Shown here: piece after piece, positions 28,950-37,067 of the stretch
Layout of the letters: every line of letters begins with the position of its first letter
Numbering within the stretch: the first letter of the stretch is position 1
Position numbers and translations under genes: made by a program
The notes under the pieces: model-generated
The model's database searches: none
What the model was told of the DNA's origin: nothing
Seen by the model: only the letters and a program-made list of their open reading frames with translations
From: Treponema socranskii subsp. paredis ATCC 35535
Lineage (GTDB): Bacteria; Spirochaetota; Spirochaetia; Treponematales; Treponemataceae
Direction: 5' to 3'
DNA: 64,000 nt
NCBI GenBank assembly: GCA_000413015.1
Contig: KE332516.1
Coordinates: forward strand, 1-64,000

Positions 28950-30260
28950 TTATTCTTTAGGCAAATGTTCGCGCCAATATGCGTCAAGCTTTTCGGCGAT
29001 CTGCGCCCGCGTCATTTTTCCCGCGAGATAGGCCTGCATATTCGCCGCAAGTTTGCTTCTGTGGTCGGAAGGCATATAGGTCGCGCCGTCGACGACAAGA
29101 CCGGCGTCTATAAATTTTTTCAAACTCACATTAAAAGGATTATTCGGTGCGAGCGATATATTCGTAAACGCCGTTACGATGCCGCACTTATTGATCAAAC
29201 AATCCTGCCCGTCGTTTGTAAAGACAAGCCAATTCAAAAACATCTTTGCAGCTTTTTGCTGATCGGCGGAAGCATTGACTTTGTCAACCGTCATAAACTT
29301 CGTAGCGGCGACGACCACTTTACCCTGCGTTTTCGGTTCGTCGTCAAACGGAAATGCACATACGCCGTACTCGCTGCCTTTTACCGCATAATTCGAAAAA
29401 TCCGGCCAAGCCCATGTTCCGTTGAGCCAGAACGCGGCTTCGCCTTCGGCGACATAACTTGCGTTCAAATCGTAGTCGGCGGCAAGCGGATCGGCACGAT
29501 TGATATTGTTTGCAATAAAAACATCGAAAGCATCGTATACTTTTTGGAAAACGGCATTTTTTCCGAACGATGTCTTTCCGGAATTAACATTTTTCAAAAA
29601 GGCGACAGCTCCTGCAGCCGTTCCGTCCTGATAGTCGTATATCCATTGATAGCCTTTTTGACCGATAGACCAGTCTTCTTTGTTCAGTACCATCGGATAT
29701 TTCATACCGCCGGCTTTGAGTTCGTTCAACAGCGCCGTAAATTTTTTCAGCGACGTATAATCGGCCGCATTGAATTTCCGTCGAATAATTTTTTCAATTG
29801 CGGTTTTATTATACAAAAGGCACATGCCTTCGATCGTAAGCGGCATACCGTATACTTTGCCGTTCATAACCGCGCCGAGCGTTTTTCCTCCGACTGAAAC
29901 CCATTTTTGATCGGAAAGATCCGAAAGTTTTTCGGCATAGAGATCGCGGACATTCGCAATATCCATAATACCGATCGTCGGCGCATCCCCTGCCGCATAT
30001 TTTTGGGCAAGCGTGTCGCCGGGCGAAGCCGTTTCGTACACTTGTACTTTAACATTGAACTCTCGTCCGAATTTGGCAGCGCCCGCTTCAAGCGCTTCGG
30101 TGATTTCGGGTTTCGAATTCATGAGGCTGATTGTTACGCGCTTCGCAAACGGCGTTCCGACCGCATCCCGTGCGGCGGAAGAATTCTTGCCTGCCTGCAT
30201 AAATGCAGGGGCAACACACAACAGAATCGACATGCAAGCGATACCGAGTTTTTTCATCAC
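28950..30260 (-). CDS. Carbohydrate ABC transporter substrate-binding protein
   Basis: 436 aa. Two adjacent ATG codons follow AGGAGG; either can start. The N-terminus is a signal peptide (MKKLGIACMSILLCVAPAFM); a relaxed lipobox around the cysteine is possible. Family-1 solute-binding features include DAPTIGIMDIANVRD, GKVYGMPLTIEGMCLLYNKT and AFWLNGTWAWPDF, with several aromatic residues suited to stacking on sugar rings. First gene of the sugar operon (binding protein, two permeases, LacI, phosphorylase). Confidence 0.92.
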   Translation of the reverse strand: MMKKLGIACMSILLCVAPAFMQAGKNSSAARDAVGTPFAKRVTISLMNSKPEITEALEAGAAKFGREFNVKVQVYETASPGDTLAQKYAAGDAPTIGIMDIANVRDLYAEKLSDLSDQKWVSVGGKTLGAVMNGKVYGMPLTIEGMCLLYNKTAIEKIIRRKFNAADYTSLKKFTALLNELKAGGMKYPMVLNKEDWSIGQKGYQWIYDYQDGTAAGAVAFLKNVNSGKTSFGKNAVFQKVYDAFDVFIANNINRADPLAADYDLNASYVAEGEAAFWLNGTWAWPDFSNYAVKGSEYGVCAFPFDDEPKTQGKVVVAATKFMTVDKVNASADQQKAAKMFLNWLVFTNDGQDCLINKCGIVTAFTNISLAPNNPFNVSLKKFIDAGLVVDGATYMPSDHRSKLAANMQAYLAGKMTRAQIAEKLDAYWREHLPKE

Positions 30261-30284
30261 AACCTCCTAATAAAAATAAAACGA

Positions 30285-30334
30285 TTGCAGGAACTTACAA
30301 AAAAGCTTCGAGCAAGTTTCAACTTCCGAAAAGG
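30285..30334. repeat. 50-bp dispersed repeat, copy 1
   Basis: About 40 of 50 positions match 62668-62717 in the same orientation. It lies in the 5' untranslated region of the binding-protein gene; in the transcript sense ACTTGC and GTAAGT can pair around a GAAGCTT loop, and this stem is kept in the other copy. Confidence 0.6.
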
Positions 30335-30418
30335 CGACAGTCCGGATTCTACCGTTTTCCGATCCCGAAACCGTGCCCTTTTGCCGCATCTTTTTTTCGG
30401 GAAATCCCCTATATCGTT

Positions 30419-30455
30419 ATGGTAATAGCGGTTTTGGAGGTTGTCAACGTTTACA
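30419..30455 (-). promoter_or_regulatory. Sugar operon promoter with LacI-type operator
   Basis: On the minus strand TTGACA (30447-30442), 17-bp spacer and TACCAT (30424-30419). The 14-bp palindrome TGTCAACGTTTACA (30442-30455) covers the -35 and differs at one position from the LacI/CcpA-type consensus TGTAAACGTTTACA. Confidence 0.65.
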
Positions 30456-30588
30456 TTTGAAAAAAAAATGACTTTTTTAATAAATTACTGACAAATACCT
30501 ATTCAAAAGAATAGGTGCCGTCGCTTTACTCTCGCTGAGAACAAGGGATTTTATTTGCCGGTATGAGTTGTTTTTCTTCGATCGGCAT

Positions 30589-30623
30589 CTTTCAAAAACC
30601 GCATGGAAACTTCCGCTCGGCGC
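30589..30623. repeat. 35-bp direct repeat, copy 2
   Basis: Second copy of the repeat at 24669-24703 (one mismatch). It lies just after the stop codon of the 30628 gene. Confidence 0.8.
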
Positions 30624-30627
30624 ACCG

Positions 30628-32490
30628 TCACTCTGCGGATTCGGGAGACGCGTTGCCCGTCGACATCGGAATATTGCCTTCGGGAAGCGCGCTTGCCGGA
30701 AGCCGCGGTTCGGGAGGAGGTGCGATGACGTTGCCTGCCGCATCGGTTTCCGTAAGCGTCCGGCGTTCGGCAGCTTCGCGCGCCGCATCCGAATAGATGA
30801 AGCGTATCGTCTCTATCTGCGATTTGTGACGCGACTTTAAAAGCAGCGTATTCGTGTCGGCACGGTACACATAACCCGAAGAATTATACGTTTCAAAGCG
30901 CGGGTCGGTACGGAATGCCAAATCGTAAATATAGATGGTTCTGAATCGCTGTATGCCGTTTATGATAACGTAATGCGTATAGGACTGCGGAAAATCGATC
31001 GTAACCGTAACCGTTCCCCTGCCGTCGTTCGCATAGGTCATATTCGCCGCACAAGTCCACGCCCATACCGCATTGCCGCCGTCGAAACCGAGGAGTGCAA
31101 AGTGCGGATAATAGGGATTGTCGTGTACGACGATCGGATACAAAGAAGCAAGCGTTCGAAGATCGAACGAAGCGCTTTCGGCAAGGTACGAATTCAAAAT
31201 GACGTATCCGCCCCGTTCAAGCGACACCTGTCCCGATGCGCGCCCGTAGCGTACGAGGGCGTCTCCGATTTCCGCCGCCTGAATAACCGAAACGAAAGCG
31301 CCGTTTTCGGAAATCGTAATCTTTTCGTTTTCGGCCGAACAGGCTTCGGTAATTTTATCGATGCAGACTTGAGCTGCAGGATGAAGGATCGACGCGAGCT
31401 CGGCATTTTTGGCGAGGAACGAATCGTAAGCCGAAAGAATGGAAGCGGCTTGTGAAACGGTAATCGAGTTCGCACCGACCGCCGCTCCCGTCGAAAGCAG
31501 CGTTCTGACCGCGTTTGAGCCCGGATGCATACACATATAATCGACGATGCCGGAAACGGCAAACGCATCGATCGTATTCTGTGCGACGATATCGCGGAAG
31601 CCCGACATCTGCTGTTCGAGCGAACGGTTCATCGTCGCAAGCGAATCGAAGTACGGAGATGAAAGATAGGTGCGTTGTACGCCGCGCCTGAACGAAGAAG
31701 GCACCGCGTTGATCGCATCGTTGTAACGGCCGCGCTCGGACATAGCCGCGACAAACGAAACGGCTTCCTGCTCGGTGATATCCTGCTGAGAAGTAAAAGC
31801 CGTTATTAAATTTTGTTTGAACGAAGCGATCGTTGTCGAATACGCGCTGCGCTCCGCAGATGCGAACCGAGATGTATTTTCAAACGAGAATTTTTTCGTC
31901 GCATCGTAATACGAATACGAAGCCACGGTTCCTCGTCCACCGAACGAAACCGTACCGCCCGATATTTCCGCCGCTTCGAATTCCCATCGGCTGTTTCTGA
32001 TATCGAGCTGTACGTGCGTATCCGTTTCCGAAACGACGGCCGCACCCGACATAATTTCATAATGCAGGCGTACGTCGTCCGCATTTTCCGGAAGAACGGC
32101 GTGCACGGTCAAGCGCTCGCCTTCTCCGCTTCCGCTTACGGCAAACGAAAGCGAAACACCTTCGCTGAACTCAAATTCACAGGAACGGGAATTCGGTTTT
32201 TTCCATGACATGAGCGCAAGATTCCGGCGGCCGCGTTCGCCGCGCACGGCAAGAGTGAGAGGATGAGCGTCGTCGGCCGTAAAAGCGATACCGTTAAACG
32301 ATGCGGTCATCCGATTTTTCAAAACAGCAGCGCCGTCATCGCCCTTCGTTTCGGCAAGCGATATGCGGAGATTTCCGATCCTTTCGGATATAACGGAATC
32401 GCTTCTAAATTGCAGCATAAAAATGCCGACAATTATAACGATATACGTAAAAAGGAGCCCAAGTGACTTCCGGACAATATTCCTATGCAT
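30628..32490 (-). CDS. Unknown membrane-anchored extracytoplasmic protein
   Basis: 620 aa from ATG 32490 (an upstream TTG at 32526 is possible). One N-terminal helix (SLGLLFTYIVIIVGIFMLQF) anchors the protein; the rest is probably periplasmic. The first 200 residues are beta-rich, the middle is helical, and a Pro-rich tail ends the protein (PPPEPRLPASALPEGN). I recognise no domain; length and features fit a treponeme-specific conserved protein. It is divergent from the TPR lipoprotein gene. Confidence 0.65.
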   Translation of the reverse strand: MHRNIVRKSLGLLFTYIVIIVGIFMLQFRSDSVISERIGNLRISLAETKGDDGAAVLKNRMTASFNGIAFTADDAHPLTLAVRGERGRRNLALMSWKKPNSRSCEFEFSEGVSLSFAVSGSGEGERLTVHAVLPENADDVRLHYEIMSGAAVVSETDTHVQLDIRNSRWEFEAAEISGGTVSFGGRGTVASYSYYDATKKFSFENTSRFASAERSAYSTTIASFKQNLITAFTSQQDITEQEAVSFVAAMSERGRYNDAINAVPSSFRRGVQRTYLSSPYFDSLATMNRSLEQQMSGFRDIVAQNTIDAFAVSGIVDYMCMHPGSNAVRTLLSTGAAVGANSITVSQAASILSAYDSFLAKNAELASILHPAAQVCIDKITEACSAENEKITISENGAFVSVIQAAEIGDALVRYGRASGQVSLERGGYVILNSYLAESASFDLRTLASLYPIVVHDNPYYPHFALLGFDGGNAVWAWTCAANMTYANDGRGTVTVTIDFPQSYTHYVIINGIQRFRTIYIYDLAFRTDPRFETYNSSGYVYRADTNTLLLKSRHKSQIETIRFIYSDAAREAAERRTLTETDAAGNVIAPPPEPRLPASALPEGNIPMSTGNASPESAE

Positions 32491-32587
32491 TGACGACAGT
32501 TTAACCAATGGCGCAAGGAATTGCAACCGGTGTAATTTTCCTCTTTTTTATGTATTATATTACGAGAAAACAATTAAGGATCACACG

Positions 32588-34171
32588 ATGAAAAAATCTC
32601 TCAGCCGCCCTATAGCCGGCATATTCCTGGCAGCACTCATCATATCGTTCATATCGTGCGCAAGTACGCCGAAGCGGGAAAAAACGCCTGAAAAAAGCGC
32701 AGAGCCGGCTCTTTCCGCACGGCAAGATACGACAGCCGTTTCCGCAGAAGAAACGGATCGATCCGTAAAAGAGCCGTCCGATGCGGCAAAAACGATTCTT
32801 CCGGAACGCGAAACGGAAACGGACGAAGCGCAGGAAACTCTCTCCCCTTCAGCCCCCGAAGCATCATCCGCCGCTCAGAGCGAAGAGCCGCCCGTTCCGG
32901 CGGACGTCGCATTCGTTCGGGAACTGCAGGCTCTTCTTTCGGTAAAAGATACGGACGGCGCACTCAAAGCTTTTGAAAATCTTCCCGATGAGCTCAAAGA
33001 AAACACACAGCTGGAAATCCTCCGTGCATCGCTTTTCCTTTCGGCAGGGCGCACCGAAGAAGCTAAAAAGGCGGCGGAAGCGCTTTTGGAACGGGACTCG
33101 GACAATATCGACGTGATCGAACTCAATATGCGCACGGCTCTTGCGTCGGGAGACAGAAAAAAAGCGGATTCGCTTATCAAACGGCTTCTCGCTTCCGATC
33201 CGAACAATGCGGCGGCAAATATCGCGCTTGCAGAACAATACGCTCTCTCTCGAAAATTCAAACTCGCAAACGACGCGTATAAAAGAGCGCTGCAAAGCGA
33301 AAGCGGTAATATCGATGCGCTTTTCGGTTTCGCCCAGACGGCTTTTTACATCGGCGACACGGCCGAAGCGAAAAAATCTTTCGAAGCGATCCTTGCAGAG
33401 GACGCTTCTCACGCGCTCGCCCTCTCGTATTTGGGAAAGATCGCAGCCGACGATAAAAATTATCTTCGCGCATCTTCATATATAGAAAAGGCAATTGCAG
33501 CCGACGATACCAATTACGATTTTTACCTCGATTGGGGCACATACCTGCGCTACCGCGGCAAATTCGAAGAAGCGGAGGCGGCGTGGACAAAGGCGATAGC
33601 CCTCGATCCCGCCTACTTTCTCGCGTACGTGTATCGAGGAGAACTCTACGACGAACAAAAAAAATACAAAGAAGCGCTCGCCGATTTTTACAAAGTCGCA
33701 GAAACGAACCCCGATTATTTTTTCGCATATAAAGATATCGGACTGCTCGAATGGCACGAAGGAAACTGGACAAGAGCGCGGGCCGCATTTCAAAAAGCGT
33801 ACTCGTACGACAAAAACGACTTTTCCTACGCGCTTATGACGGCGGCCGCCTATCTCAAAGCGAAAAACCTCATCGACTGCAAAAAATTTTTAGCGCAGGC
33901 GATGCGTTCCTTGGACCGCAGTTCTCTCGCCTACGAAATGATGCGCCTCTATCACGATCAGGGAGGTTTCAACGCGGAAAATTCGCTCCGCCTGAAAATC
34001 GATAAAATCGACAAACCGTCCGAGCGCGGCAGAATGTGGTACTATATGGGATTATTCTACGAACTCAAAGGTTCGGCAAAAATCGCAAACGAATATTATT
34101 CGAAAATTATTAAAATGCAGGCGTCGATGTTTTTCGAATACCGGCTTGCCGAATGGAGCCTCGGAAAGTGA
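32588..34171 (+). CDS. TPR lipoprotein
   Basis: 527 aa from ATG 32588 with AAGGA upstream. The signal peptide ends in a relaxed spirochaetal lipobox (IISFISCAST), so the protein is probably lipidated at Cys. A disordered, charged region (residues 20-115) leads to about ten TPR units (for example FGFAQTAFYIGDTAEAKKSF, YVYRGELYDEQKKYKEALAD). It likely acts as a periplasmic scaffold. Its stop is six bases before the TraB gene, so the two are co-transcribed. Confidence 0.82.
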   Translation: MKKSLSRPIAGIFLAALIISFISCASTPKREKTPEKSAEPALSARQDTTAVSAEETDRSVKEPSDAAKTILPERETETDEAQETLSPSAPEASSAAQSEEPPVPADVAFVRELQALLSVKDTDGALKAFENLPDELKENTQLEILRASLFLSAGRTEEAKKAAEALLERDSDNIDVIELNMRTALASGDRKKADSLIKRLLASDPNNAAANIALAEQYALSRKFKLANDAYKRALQSESGNIDALFGFAQTAFYIGDTAEAKKSFEAILAEDASHALALSYLGKIAADDKNYLRASSYIEKAIAADDTNYDFYLDWGTYLRYRGKFEEAEAAWTKAIALDPAYFLAYVYRGELYDEQKKYKEALADFYKVAETNPDYFFAYKDIGLLEWHEGNWTRARAAFQKAYSYDKNDFSYALMTAAAYLKAKNLIDCKKFLAQAMRSLDRSSLAYEMMRLYHDQGGFNAENSLRLKIDKIDKPSERGRMWYYMGLFYELKGSAKIANEYYSKIIKMQASMFFEYRLAEWSLGK

Positions 34172-34176
34172 GCAAT

Positions 34177-35361
34177 ATGCAAAAAACAATTTCCCTTAAC
34201 GGACGGACGATCACGCTGCTCGGAACGGCACACGTTTCAAGCGAAAGCATCAAAGAAGTGACGGACGCGATCAAAGAACAAAAGCCCGACTGCGTCGCTA
34301 TCGAACTCGACGAAAAGCGCAGCCGCTCCATGACCGATCCCGAAAGCTACCGCAAGCTCGACATCATCGCGGTACTGAAGCGCAAAGAAGGATTTTTACT
34401 TTTGGCGAATTTGGTACTCGCTTCTTTTCAAAAGCGGCTCGGTAAAAACGTCGGCGTAAAACCCGGCGACGAAATGCTCGCCGCGATGAATACAGCCGCA
34501 GAACTGGGCATTCCGTCGGTCATGGTCGACCGCCCTATAGCCGTGACGCTGAGGCGTGCATGGGTAAAAAATTCGCTGTGGGGAAAAAGCAAATTGATTT
34601 CCGCGCTTATCGCAAGCGCATTCGACAAAGAAGAGATATCGCCCGAACAAATCGAAGCATTGAAAAAATCGAATGAAATGGATTCGATGATGACCGAGCT
34701 TGCAGAGTATTTGCCCGCAGTAAAGGAAGTGCTCATAAACGAACGCGACCGCTACCTCGCTTCTCGTATTTGGGAAGCGGACGGCGAAAGAGTGCTTGCA
34801 GTCCTCGGCGCGGGGCACCTTCCCGGCGTGGAAGCGCATCTGAAAAAAATCGCCTCAGGCGACGAGACGACCGACACGAGCGACATCGATCAAGTGCCGC
34901 CGAAAACGGGATTTTCAAAATACGTCGGCTGGATCATACCGATTGCGATAATCGCGCTTGTCGCCCTCGGCTTTGCGCTCGGCGGAAAACACGTCGGGAG
35001 CGAAATGATCGGAAGCTGGATTTTTTGGAACGCTTCTCTTGCGGCGCTCGGTACGCTTGCAGCCGGCGGACACCCGATCACGATTGTCTCTGCAGCTGTC
35101 GGAGCTCCGGTCACGTCTCTCACGCCGGTCATCGGCGTCGGACTCGTCACGGGCGCGGTGCAGACGTATTTTTGCAAACCGAAAGTGTCCGATATGGAGA
35201 GTCTGCAAACCGATGCCGGAAGCATAAAAGGCTGGTACCGCAACCGCCTCCTTCGCGTGCTCCTCGTGTTTTTACTTTCGACACTCGGAAGCTCGGCGGG
35301 AACCTTTATCGCGGGAGCAGGCATCGTAAAATCTTTCGGCGCTTTTTTTTCCGCGCACTGA
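34177..35361 (+). CDS. TraB/PrgY-family membrane protein
   Basis: 394 aa from ATG 34177. The conserved motifs LLGTAHVSSESI, VAIELDEKR and LGAGHLPGVE belong to the TraB/GumN superfamily. The C-terminal 140 residues hold four or so membrane segments (YVGWIIPIAIIALVALGFAL, WIFWNASLAALGTLAAGG). In enterococci PrgY degrades or blocks a peptide pheromone; the superfamily includes Tiki-like metalloproteases. The role in treponemes is unknown. A terminator follows the stop. Confidence 0.85.
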   Translation: MQKTISLNGRTITLLGTAHVSSESIKEVTDAIKEQKPDCVAIELDEKRSRSMTDPESYRKLDIIAVLKRKEGFLLLANLVLASFQKRLGKNVGVKPGDEMLAAMNTAAELGIPSVMVDRPIAVTLRRAWVKNSLWGKSKLISALIASAFDKEEISPEQIEALKKSNEMDSMMTELAEYLPAVKEVLINERDRYLASRIWEADGERVLAVLGAGHLPGVEAHLKKIASGDETTDTSDIDQVPPKTGFSKYVGWIIPIAIIALVALGFALGGKHVGSEMIGSWIFWNASLAALGTLAAGGHPITIVSAAVGAPVTSLTPVIGVGLVTGAVQTYFCKPKVSDMESLQTDAGSIKGWYRNRLLRVLLVFLLSTLGSSAGTFIAGAGIVKSFGAFFSAH

Positions 35362-35366
35362 ACATC

Positions 35367-35393
35367 GCCGAAAAAGCAACGGGCTTTTTCGGC
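35367..35393 (+). terminator. Terminator after the TraB-family gene
   Basis: GCCGAAAAAGC and GCTTTTTCGGC form an 11-bp stem with a five-base loop. The tail is only weakly T-rich (ACTCTCCTTTAT). Confidence 0.65.
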
Positions 35394-35427
35394 ACTCTCC
35401 TTTATATTCCGAAAATCGATCAAAACC

Positions 35428-35486
35428 TTCACCGCCCCCGCTCCCTCGGCAGCGCGATAAGGGCGGTGAAAAAATATGTTTTTTCC
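35428..35486 (+). terminator. Second hairpin, disrupted target of the inserted element
   Basis: TTCACCGCCC (35428-35437) and GGGCGGTGAA (35461-35470) form a perfect 10-bp stem with an inner small stem, followed by AAAATATGTTTTTT. The T-rich end is the target site duplicated by the neighbouring 257-bp element. Confidence 0.5.
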
Positions 35487-35498
35487 CAGGGCTTCAGC

Positions 35499-35588
35499 AT
35501 GAAAATCTATATTCCCCAAAAAATAACCGTTACCGTGAAAAAAATCGGCTACACTCCCGGCAGCAGCCCTGCCGTTCGCCGCGACTGA
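35499..35588 (+). other. 29-codon reading frame inside the element
   Basis: ATG to TGA encoding MKIYIPQKITVTVKKIGYTP followed by GSSPAVRRD. No ribosome site is convincing. The second element copy keeps the TPGSSPAVRR part in frame but not the start, so conservation may simply reflect the nucleic-acid fold. Confidence 0.2.
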
Positions 35589-35703
35589 CCGTAATCGGAA
35601 TCGGACTGCGCAAAATTTCTACGAAATTTTGCTTGCCATCGGTCAGAGCGGCTCGGCGGCATTGCCGCTGCCTCGCGTTCCGCCTTTTTTATTTTATATT
35701 ATA
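35538..35703 (-). ncRNA. Candidate structured RNA within element copy 1
   Basis: On the minus strand a TATAAT (35703-35698) lies about 7 bp before the A-run that opens the conserved core. The core ends at GCCGATTTTTTT (near 35540) behind a GGCTG/TAGCC hairpin, a terminator-like end. A transcript of about 150 nt would span exactly the conserved core. No good -35 is present. Comparison with the second copy shows compensatory base changes in several stems. Confidence 0.45.
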
Positions 35704-35762
35704 CCACTTTTATGTGTATACAATTTTTCATGCTGAAGCCCTGTGTTTTTTCCACGTACCTC

Positions 35763-35802
35763 TTGACAGAATAACTAAACAGTGTTAAATTATCACTGTT
35801 TA
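35763..35802 (+). promoter_or_regulatory. TetR gene promoter with autoregulatory operator
   Basis: TTGACA (35763-35768), 17-bp spacer, TAAATT (35786-35791). Perfect arms TAAACAGTG (35776-35784) and CACTGTTTA (35794-35802) enclose the -10, a typical TetR operator position. Confidence 0.7.
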
Positions 35803-35826
35803 CTAAAGTCTTAGAAGGAGACGGCT

Positions 35827-36426
35827 TTGCGGAATGCGAATCCTGAAATCGTTCCGGCTATAAAAACCAAAACGCTTGAACTGCTCATGCACAAAAACCC
35901 CGACGAGATCGCCATGCGCGACATCGCTTCGAATTGCGGAATTACGGCGGCGAACATCTACCACTATTACAAAGATAAAGACGAACTCTTTCAGGCAATC
36001 AGCCTCGATTGTTTAAACGAACTCAACGCCCGAATCGCAGCCGGAGCGAAAGGCTCTCGTCCGGGCAAAAAGCGGCTGTACGGCGCGATCGATGCGTTCC
36101 GCACATGGTGCTTTGAAAATCCGCGGAGAGCGCTGCTTGTCATGCAGGGTATCAAATCGGCATCGGATGCGGGCGATAAAATCATCGAACAGTATTATGT
36201 GTGCAATAAAACCGGATCCGCCCTGCTCAAAGAATGCATTCAAAGCGGTATCGCGCATTCTGCAAATCCCGACCTCGATGTCGGTGTACTCGTTTCGGGA
36301 TTGTGGGGCTGTATCGAATCGGTCATCTTAAAAAAGTGTCATAAAAAATATTGGAATAACGGAAAGCGCTATACGGATCGCTTTATCGCTATATGGATGA
36401 ATGCAATTTTCGGAGGTACACAATGA
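35827..36426 (+). CDS. TetR/AcrR-family regulator
   Basis: 199 aa from TTG 35827 with AAGGAG at 6 bp. The N-terminal helix-turn-helix is clear (MRDIASNCGITAANIYHYYK, then DKDELFQAI). The C-terminal ligand domain is helical (FENPRRALLVMQGIKSASDA). It overlaps the DUF2271 gene by ATGA and probably represses the pair through the dyad at its promoter. The ligand is unknown; the linked genes suggest a flavin- or redox-related signal (inference). Confidence 0.9.
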   Translation: MRNANPEIVPAIKTKTLELLMHKNPDEIAMRDIASNCGITAANIYHYYKDKDELFQAISLDCLNELNARIAAGAKGSRPGKKRLYGAIDAFRTWCFENPRRALLVMQGIKSASDAGDKIIEQYYVCNKTGSALLKECIQSGIAHSANPDLDVGVLVSGLWGCIESVILKKCHKKYWNNGKRYTDRFIAIWMNAIFGGTQ

Positions 36427-37037
36427 AAAAAACATGTGCGGTTATCGGAATCCTGCTTTTGGGTACGGCGCTTTTCGCAAGAGAAGCGACCGTCAGTATC
36501 GGAGCCGGAAAAAATTGGAAAGAAAAAATGGCGTCTCAATGCGCCGTTTGGCTTGAAGATGCGAACGGAAACTACGTGCGCACGCTTTACGTCACGCAGC
36601 GCGCAAGCAAGCGTAATTGGATCGTCGGTCCGAAAGTCGGCCGGCCGGAATCGCTTCCGGTATGGTATCACGCGGCAAAGTACGAAAGCGCGAAAGGCGC
36701 TCCGGTCAATTCCGACGTGGACGCCGTAACGGCGGCAACGCCGAAAGGAGGCGTCGTGTTCACCGCCGAAATCGGCGACGGAACATACGTTATCAAAGCG
36801 GAGTTCAATACGAGTTTCGACTACAACGATTTTTATACAAAGAAAAATTCCGGCGTCAACGGCCAGCCTTCCGTCGTATACGAAGCGAAGATTCCTTCGG
36901 GTACGGGCGGCGAAATCGCGCTTTCGCTTACGGGAACGGGATCCGAAGACGGCAGCGACGGAAAGATTTACACGGACGTTTCAAAATTGACGACGGCGAA
37001 AACGATAGTCGATAAAATCATCGTAACCGTACGATAA
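36423..37037 (+). CDS. DUF2271 exported protein
   Basis: 204 aa, ATG 36423 after GGAGG. A signal peptide (MKKTCAVIGILLLGTALFAR) is followed by a beta-rich domain with CAVWLEDANGNYVRTLYVTQ, RNWIVGPKVGRPESLPVWYH and VDAVTAATPKGG, features of DUF2271. In other bacteria this family sits next to ApbE-type FMN transferases and flavinylated proteins of extracytoplasmic electron transfer. Here a flavoprotein gene converges on it from the other side. Confidence 0.8.
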   Translation: MKKTCAVIGILLLGTALFAREATVSIGAGKNWKEKMASQCAVWLEDANGNYVRTLYVTQRASKRNWIVGPKVGRPESLPVWYHAAKYESAKGAPVNSDVDAVTAATPKGGVVFTAEIGDGTYVIKAEFNTSFDYNDFYTKKNSGVNGQPSVVYEAKIPSGTGGEIALSLTGTGSEDGSDGKIYTDVSKLTTAKTIVDKIIVTVR

Positions 37038-37067
37038 GCGGCATCGGCTCATTCGTACGGAGGCTTT

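Larger units (their letters stand above)
35487..35743. mobile_element. 257-bp MITE-like element with structured core, copy 1
   Basis: Perfect 19-bp terminal inverted repeats, CAGGGCTTCAGCATGAAAA at 35487-35505 and its complement at 35725-35743. They are flanked by an exact 10-bp direct repeat TGTTTTTTCC (35477-35486 and 35744-35753), the mark of a transposition event. The core (35541-35692) is GC-rich and nested-palindromic. It includes stems CTGACCG/CGGTCAG and GCAAAATTTC/GAAATTTTGC. No transposase is encoded, so it would need an enzyme in trans. The core is homologous to 62877-63030 in opposite orientation. Confidence 0.85.
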
